From Symbiodinium natans (Eukaryota; Sar; Dinophyceae; Suessiales; Symbiodiniaceae): a DNA stretch of 64,000 nt. Under the pieces are notes generated by a model that was given only the letters and a program-made list of their open reading frames with translations, did no database searches and was not told the origin of the DNA. How positions within the stretch are numbered: the first letter of the stretch is position 1; each line of letters begins with the position of its first letter. The position numbers were made by a program, and so were the translations under genes. The stretch spans positions 74,621 to 138,620 of the forward strand of contig CAJNDS010002817.1 of NCBI GenBank assembly GCA_905221605.1, given 5' to 3'. Below are positions 58,850 through 64,000 of the stretch, piece by piece.

Positions 58850-59086
58850 ATGAAAAAATCGGTTCAAGATGAATTGTTTGAAATACTCTATAAACAAGCG
58901 AAACACGAATTAGAAAAATTAGAAATTATCAAAGCAAGTAGGATAAGCAAAATCGAGGAAATTAAACAAAAATGCGTTGTAGAAAAAGAAGAACAGGAAC
59001 ATTTAGATAAGGAAATGAAATATTTAGAAAAACAAATTGAGCTTCAAAAAGAATTAATAGATTTATATGAAAATAATGTTAATTAA
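58850..59086 (+). CDS. Small coiled-coil PLV protein
   Basis: A 78-aa protein almost entirely coiled coil (HELEKLEIIKASRISKIEEI, KEEQEHLDKEMKYLEKQIEL). Upstream repeats of AAAAGTTTTAAAA and then TATATAGTATTATATATATG provide the start signal. Unknown partner. Confidence 0.6.
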   Translation: MKKSVQDELFEILYKQAKHELEKLEIIKASRISKIEEIKQKCVVEKEEQEHLDKEMKYLEKQIELQKELIDLYENNVN

Positions 59087-59099
59087 AATTTTATGATAA

Positions 59100-59155
59100 A
59101 ATTTTTCTTTAAAAATGATTTAAAGAAAAAATCATATATAATATTAGATATTATA
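59100..59155 (+). promoter_or_regulatory. Conserved hairpin-TATA upstream element (zinc-ribbon gene c)
   Basis: TTTTTCTTTAAAAATGATTT followed by AAAGAAAAAATCATATATAATATT and the ATG. It is the same signal, in the opposite orientation, as those before the genes starting at 43935, 45479 and 46105, so it follows gene polarity. Confidence 0.65.
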
Positions 59156-59752
59156 ATGTTCAAAATGTCTTATTGCTGGAAGTGCGAAGAAATCAAAGAG
59201 CGACATAAAGCATTAAACCAAATCTTACCTGATAATGTTTGTGAAATGCTAGGTGATTATGATAAGTGTAAATGCTGTTCAAGAATTATAAGATTAAACA
59301 AAAGTTTTGAATTAAATAAATCGAGAGATGAAAACAAAGACAATAAATATTTCAAACACGAAGCTATATTTGAAAGAATTACAAATAAAAGACCTATTAA
59401 TGAATTGGATATAACAATTCAATATTTTAAAATTATAATAAAACGATCAGATAATAACAAAAGTAAAAAGCAAAAAATGTTAGATTTTATAAGACATTAT
59501 GACCCTAATAATTTAGATGAAAATTATCAAAGTAATATTGAAAAAATACAATGCATAGCAAATACTATACAATATCCTAATATATTTAAGAATAACATAG
59601 AAGCAGTAGCTCGTGTGTATGGAGATGTAATAGGAAATGTAATAAAAGAATTGATTATACTTTTATGGCAGGACATTATATCAATAATTACATTCAAATA
59701 TAATTTAACAGATTACGAAATAAGGGATTACATAGAATTTTTAATAAAATAA
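59156..59752 (+). CDS. Zinc-ribbon protein of a three-member PLV family (c)
   Basis: A 198-aa protein starting MFKMSYCWKCEEIKERH. Paired CWKC and CKCC motifs with an intervening LNQILPDNV correspond to CERC/LLGQQVL/RCKGC in its relatives at the other end of the element. The body is helical and Lys/Asn/Ile-rich. An upstream in-frame ATG (59093) lies inside the promoter hairpin and was rejected. Its position next to the right inverted repeat, with two relatives near the left end, suggests an exchange or duplication between ends. Confidence 0.65.
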   Translation: MFKMSYCWKCEEIKERHKALNQILPDNVCEMLGDYDKCKCCSRIIRLNKSFELNKSRDENKDNKYFKHEAIFERITNKRPINELDITIQYFKIIIKRSDNNKSKKQKMLDFIRHYDPNNLDENYQSNIEKIQCIANTIQYPNIFKNNIEAVARVYGDVIGNVIKELIILLWQDIISIITFKYNLTDYEIRDYIEFLIK

Positions 59753-59756
59753 ATTT

Positions 59757-60207
59757 GTTTAGATTTTTTACAAAGATTTTTTACAATAAATTTTGATAAA
59801 AATTTATGCTGAAATTTGTGAAACAAATTTTACAAAGATTTTTTACAATAAATTTTGATAAAAATTTATGCTGAAATTTGTGAAACAAATTTTACAAGGA
59901 TTTTTTACAAAGATAATTTATAAAATGCAATTTTTCAACAAATATTTTTCGGAAGATTTTTATGATGAAAATTTTGAAATATTATTTTTATGAAAATTTT
60001 GGAAAATTTTATGATGAAATTTTTAATATTTTTTATCATAAAATTATTGATTTTTTATTGAGATTTTTTGCGAGGAACGGTTGAGGATCGGATGTCAAAA
60101 ATGAGCAAAAAATTATTGAAATGTTGAAAACGTATATCCCCCCCTAGGGAAAAAACGAATGAGGGTTGAGCGGGTGTAAAAAAAAGTGGGGCATACCCTG
60201 AACTAAC
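59757..60207 (-). repeat. PLV right terminal inverted repeat
   Basis: About 451 bp matching 39294-39683 inverted. The difference in length is a 62-bp tandem duplication (second copy offset from about 59771 to 59833). Scattered substitutions exist elsewhere. Ends CCCTGAACTAACT. Confidence 0.92.
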
Positions 60208-60213
60208 TCAAGG
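60208..60213. repeat. Target-site duplication, right copy
   Basis: TCAAGG following the element. The first T can be counted in the inverted repeat or the duplication (5 or 6 bp). Confidence 0.85.
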
Positions 60214-60635
60214 CCAAGGACAGTGCGGAGGCGCAAAGCAAGCTGCGAGAGCTGAAGTGGTTGAACGACCGGGGGGAATGGGTCTACATGGTCTGGAACC
60301 CGCAAACGGAGAGCCTGGAGATGGACGAGATCCGACCCGCCGTACCTCAGGAGGTCTTCATCAATCAGGTGACAGAAACCATCTCGATGATCGCACATCC
60401 GGGGGCCTTGACGCGCTTTCAAAACGTGAGGCCGCTGACGGAGGACATGTCCGGCCACAGTGTGGCGTTCCTGATCGACGTGAGCCTGCGGGAGGAAGGC
60501 ACGCCTCTGCATCGGATGCTCACCTCATGGGTGGACCTGCAGGCGTGGGGTCTGGCGGCCACCAGACTACGCCAGCAACGTCTTCGGCGACCACCGGCAG
60601 CGGAGAAGCTGTCGGCCTGGCTATCCTCAAATTGA
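60214..60635 (+). pseudogene. LINE ORF segment, 3' half, after the PLV
   Basis: The frame resumes exactly where 39293 left it (ALK then AKDSAEAQSKLRELK) and continues NDRGEWVYMVWNPQTE and SVAFLIDVSLREEGTP to a stop at 60635. Removing the element and one TSD copy gives a continuous frame. The following ubiquitin-protease-like domain is in another frame, so a shift occurred near 60600. Confidence 0.7.
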
Positions 60636-61369
60636 GGTTCCGCAATCCCAATCAGCAGTGTTATGTCAACTCGGCGGTTTATGCGTGTCTGTACTGGCTC
60701 AGATCCAAGCTGGCACAGGTGGGCACCAACAAGCTTCTACAGGGGCTGAGGAAACTTCAAGGCTTGGAATCCAAAAGTCTGCACCACATTGCATCCCTGT
60801 TTGATTGGAGGTCTTTGATGCAGGGATGGAGCAGGCCAGCTGTTCAGCATGATGTCACGGAATTTCTCATGCATATTCTTCGACAAGGGGAGCGCTCCTC
60901 TTGGGTTGGACAGTGGCAGTCGGGCACTTGGATTGCCGATCGGTATGAGTTGGAGGACACAGGATGGGGCTTCACTCCGCTGCATGTGCCAGGTGCTGAA
61001 GAGAGCTACACACTACAGCAGTGTCTGGACTTTTGGCATCGTCGGCCATCGCAAATCTGGGGCGAACAAACTGCGTGTGCTTGCATAGCTTCCCATGAGA
61101 CTCATGTCTGCTTTGCATTGCAGCGGTTTCGACGCAACGCTGATGTTGTTACGCGATACAATGGGCACATTTCTGTTGAACGCAGGTACATGCTTCCTGT
61201 TCAGACGACAGATGGAGTGCAGCTGGTTCCCTTCATGGTTCAGGCCATGATCCTTCATATGGGGGAGCGTGCAGATATGGGGCACTATCGTACTCTGCTC
61301 TGGTTTGCCGATGACGTTTCCTACCTGACGGATGATGGTGTCCAGGGCACGGAAGATTCGCAAGTCTGA
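60602..61369 (+). CDS. Ubiquitin-specific-protease-like domain of the LINE
   Basis: About 255 residues with the papain-fold USP pattern. The Cys box is RNPNQQCYVNSAVYACL (USP consensus N-x4-CY-x-N), a mid domain has VQHDVTEFLMHIL (compare QQDA.EFL in USPs) and CFALQRF. The His box GHYRTLLWF is followed by ADDVSYLTDDGVQ. Catalytic Cys, His and Asp all appear present. Proteases occur in some LINE proteins, where they may process the polyprotein or remove ubiquitin; which applies here is unknown. The upstream part of this frame (60257-60600) is a shadow. Confidence 0.75.
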   Translation, partial: GEAVGLAILKLRFRNPNQQCYVNSAVYACLYWLRSKLAQVGTNKLLQGLRKLQGLESKSLHHIASLFDWRSLMQGWSRPAVQHDVTEFLMHILRQGERSSWVGQWQSGTWIADRYELEDTGWGFTPLHVPGAEESYTLQQCLDFWHRRPSQIWGEQTACACIASHETHVCFALQRFRRNADVVTRYNGHISVERRYMLPVQTTDGVQLVPFMVQAMILHMGERADMGHYRTLLWFADDVSYLTDDGVQGTEDSQV

Positions 61370-61551
61370 TGCTGAGCTGATTGAACGTGGCAGTTACGTA
61401 GTTTGTCTCACTCGTGTGTGATACTTTTCTTCGTGTCTTTTTCGCTGACTGCCCGCAGGCACCCGTGTCGGGGTAGCCACGCAGGCACACGTGCCGGTGG
61501 TTGAATGTACATAGTACAGTCACTCGAAGTGACCGGGCCTGAAAACCAGGC

Positions 61552-62613
61552 TTGTTCAGTGCCACATGCGCGCTTGGTGGAGCTCGACTCGCCCGCGTCT
61601 TCAAAGTCAAAGTCACGGCCTCTGCCGCTCGCTTGGTGCCCCGTGCCGGGGGCGCTGTCTCCCTACGGTCTCTGCGCCATCCTCTGGGTTTGCCTCAGCT
61701 GCACGAACGTGATGCGAGCGCCAACACCCTCTACCGTTTCTGCGCGCGAGTCATTCATGCCTGCGCTTCGCATGGAGTGCTGTGGAGCCTGGAAAACCCT
61801 GCCTCTAGCCTCTTTTGGCTAGTCCCTGAGGTCGCTGCCCTCACCGATCTTCCCGGGTTTCGCGCCTTCTGCTTCCACAGTTGTGCGTTTGTGCCTGCTG
61901 GCCAAGGTCGTCGCAAGTGTACGGCTCTTTGGTGCAATTTCGGAGCCTTGCTCCAGCTTCAGCGTTTTTGCGACGGCTCGCATTTTCATTTGCCATGGGG
62001 TCTTGTGCGTCTGCCTTCTGGGCATACGGTGTGGTCCACATCCCTGGAGGCCCACTGCTCGGCTCCTTTGTGCCAGGCCTGGGTGGCTGCCTTCCGTTTT
62101 TTTGCCATTGGCAATCTGTGCTTTGAGCCTCCAGATCAGTTCAGCAAGGTTGTTGCGCATGACGACACCCTGCGTCCCCTCGTCAACAAGTCCATCCTTG
62201 GAGGGCTTCCCCGGGGCCGTGCTGTCCCTCCCTTGCTGACTGAGTTTCTTCTGCCTGCGCACATTCACCGCTCGGCTTTGTGGGCCTTGCTGCCCAACAG
62301 CCGGCTGCCTGCGCCCCCCCTTCCATGGAAAGGCTTCCCATTCCTGCCGTGCCCAGGACATGCTTGTAGCATCGGTGGGCGATCGGTGGATCAGCGAAAT
62401 CCGTCACACAACTGCGGCCCCCATTCGCAGAACGTGACTGCTGTTTTTCACAGGCTTCTAATTACAGAGCCCCTTGCCTGTAGTGGGATGCTCCAGGCCA
62501 AAAGGGCAGCTGAGATGGCCTGCCCCTGCTGGAGCAAAGATGGTCGTGTAGCAGGTAGGTCTGGAGCCACAGCAAGCCAAACCTCTTGCGCACGTAAACT
62601 CCAAGGAGGGTGA
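61552..62613 (+). pseudogene. Methyltransferase-like retroelement module (remnant)
   Basis: A frame with recognisable order from about 61560 to 62350: CALGGARLARVFKVK (in the place of a PPC motif), PLGLPQL, ANTLYRF, VLWSLENPASSLFW (ENP motif), RRKCTALWCNFGALLQL, RFCDGSHFHLPWG and a final GLPRGRAVPPLLTEF. This arrangement occurs in retroelement-associated ORFs of Symbiodiniaceae and echoes DNA cytosine methyltransferases (PPC and ENV motifs). The catalytic PPC is not intact here. No methylation activity should be assumed. It may be the LINE's 3' part or a neighbour. Confidence 0.55.
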
Positions 62614-63580
62614 TCAGTGTCGAGCCGTTTTCTTGACACTCTTGCCATCTCTTGCCAGAAACTGCTGCTAGCAGCGGCGCTTCGAGGAGGCGGTCCTCCC
62701 CAATGCTCACTGAGGTTCAGCATCGTGGGTCTTGAGGCGAGAGCAGAAAGATTTCGGTTCCAGATCTCGTGCGCTTGCAGTGTCGGAGCCAGGGCCAGCT
62801 ACTTGCAGCAATTGTCACATGTCTCTCCAGGTTGAGCCTGCTCCCCCTTGCAAGAGAACATGCTCGACGAACTTTGCAATGATCACATTGGAAGGCGCAG
62901 CTCGGGCCCCCGTCGACCCGTATGAGCCATGCAGATGCATGCATATTGGCCAAGTCCTCTCTCTCTGCGCCCCGCGGAGGAATGTCTGCTCTCCGGCTTT
63001 CCCTGCGCACTGCTGCACCCTGCAATCCTTCAGGGCAAGGCAATCCTGTATGCTCACTGCCTGGGGGTCACGGTTGCCTTAGCTTTAGCCGTGAGGTTGA
63101 CAACATGTGGCCTGTGTGTGCATGGCGTGGTGGGGTTGGATCCCCGCTGCGGCCAGACACATGACCTGTGGGGACCACCTTCCGGGCAACCCCGAATTCG
63201 CTTCGCCCGAAGCCTGCCACAGTCTCTAGCGCCACTTCACTTTCGACTCGCAATGGCATGTGCCGTGGACTTTCTGGCCCCGCAGGTCCCGCGCGGGCAG
63301 CTGCCAGGCCGATACGCAAACATGGCCGACGTGGCACCCTGGTGTCACTGCCAAGCTGCCTGGCGTCAAACGTGGTCGCTCGCAGACACTGACCATTATG
63401 GCGTGCGGCGCTCGCACGCTTGGGACATCAGCTACTGCATCGCGAAAGCCTAAAGGAAGGCGATTTCGGAAAAGATCAGCCTACACAAACCAATCAACTG
63501 ACGAGTGCAAAAGAGACGTGCGTATGCAACTGTACTTGGCCATGCCCTAAGCCCGAACCCGAATCCTGAAACGTAACCTG
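62614..63580. other. No gene seen
   Basis: Unique GC-rich sequence with several overlapping open frames on both strands, none with recognisable domains or clear coding bias. Confidence 0.5.
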
Positions 63581-63585
63581 AATTA

Positions 63586-63860
63586 CTGTAGGGTTTGGGG
63601 TTTAGGGTTTAGGGTTTCGGGTTTAGGGTTTAGGGTTTAGGGACTGTTTAGGGTTTAGGGTTTAGGGGGCTCTTAACCTCCGTCATCCTCCAACCCTAAA
63701 CCACAAATCGAACACCGCTCCGGACAGAGGGCCCGTGGGGCCATTTGGCTTCTTTGACTTACGCCTTCGATCTTCACGGCCCTAAGCCCTGAGCCCGAAA
63801 CCCTAAACCTTGAACCCGAAACCCTAAACCCTGAACCCTAATCTCAGAACCCTAAACTCG
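63586..63860. repeat. Telomere-like repeats, both orientations
   Basis: G-strand units at 63590-63668 and C-strand degenerate units at 63780-63880. This shows that the interstitial repeat landscape continues on the far side of the mobile elements. Confidence 0.9.
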
Positions 63861-64000
63861 AAACCCGAAACCTGGCCCCCGAACCCCTTAGCCCGAAAAA
63901 CTCTTCTGAAGCCCTCCTTCCCAAGCATGGACGTCTCCCTGCCCTCCGCACTGGGCGGGGGCCCCAGTGCTGGAACGCGCCAGCGGTCTAGGGGTTTATA

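Larger units (their letters stand above)
39294..60207. mobile_element. Endogenous Polinton-like virus, about 20.9 kb
   Basis: An AT-rich island in GC-rich DNA, bounded by terminal inverted repeats with AG...CT ends and a 6-bp target duplication. It carries the PLV/Maverick hallmark set: double-jelly-roll major capsid protein, minor capsid protein, A32-type packaging ATPase and rve integrase. Added to these are a polymerase-like/SF1-helicase fusion, lipase-like protein, fibre, three GIY-YIG nucleases and small zinc proteins. Every long frame is uninterrupted. No adenovirus-type maturation protease was recognised. Gene content and capsid sequence fit PLVs better than classical Polintons or virophages. 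Whether it makes particles, or depends on a giant virus, cannot be told from sequence. Confidence 0.93.
34485..61372 (+). mobile_element. APE-type LINE retrotransposon, split by the PLV insertion
   Basis: Before the insertion, coding proceeds through APE endonuclease, reverse transcriptase, zinc-finger region and a Gly/Lys-rich domain. It resumes after the insertion with the rest of that domain and a ubiquitin-protease-like domain. Frame changes near 38015, about 38835 and about 60600 show that the LINE is no longer intact apart from the insertion. The true 5' and 3' ends were not located; no poly-A tail or target duplication was recognised. Confidence 0.8.

Noticed and set aside
39294-60207. 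Virophage or classical Polinton/Maverick identity
   Set aside because: The capsid signature and the lack of recognisable Ulp1-type protease and canonical protein-primed polymerase fit PLVs better; the integrase alone does not decide.
62929-63453. 174-aa open frame after the methyltransferase-like remnant
   Set aside because: No recognisable domain and competing frames of similar length on both strands.

Overview
The window looks like nuclear DNA of a dinoflagellate-type alga. The reasons are plant-type TTTAGGG telomere-like repeats, GC-rich retroelements built like those known from Symbiodiniaceae (Ty1/copia polyproteins and an APE-type LINE), and short matches to the 3' half of the dinoflagellate spliced leader. 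The genus cannot be fixed from the sequence alone. No ordinary host gene is convincing; almost everything is repeat or mobile element.

Layout: 1-13.5 kb is a mosaic of degenerate TTTAGGG/CCCTAAA tracts that switch orientation many times, with one AAT microsatellite and no credible gene. 13.9-22.55 kb is a full-length copia element on the minus strand (LTR, gag-protease-integrase-RT-RNase H, a small membrane-protein ORF, LTR). 22.66-23.13 kb holds minisatellites. 23.14-32.31 kb is a second, divergent copia element on the plus strand. About 34.4-61.4 kb is a LINE (endonuclease, reverse transcriptase, zinc-finger region, ubiquitin-protease-like domain), followed at 61.5-62.6 kb by a methyltransferase-like remnant. 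The last 0.4 kb returns to telomere-like repeats.

The centrepiece is an AT-rich 20.9 kb DNA element (39294-60207) inserted in the LINE. It has long terminal inverted repeats (about 390 and 451 bp), AG...CT ends, a 6-bp target duplication (TCAAGG) and intact genes: double-jelly-roll major capsid protein, penton-like minor capsid protein, A32/FtsK-like packaging ATPase, retroviral-type integrase, a 1298-aa polymerase-like/SF1-helicase fusion, a lipase-like protein, a fibre protein with an S74-type self-chaperone domain, three GIY-YIG endonucleases, and a family of small zinc-ribbon proteins. This is an endogenous Polinton-like virus (PLV), apparently recent and possibly functional. Its genes share an upstream hairpin plus TATA-like signal, suggesting common transcriptional control, and several gene ends are marked by long inverted repeats.

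Two further themes deserve attention. Both copia elements carry a proline-rich ORF in the +1 frame inside the polyprotein, between protease and integrase, while the polyprotein frame stays open. All three retroelement loci also carry variants of one methyltransferase-like C-terminal module.
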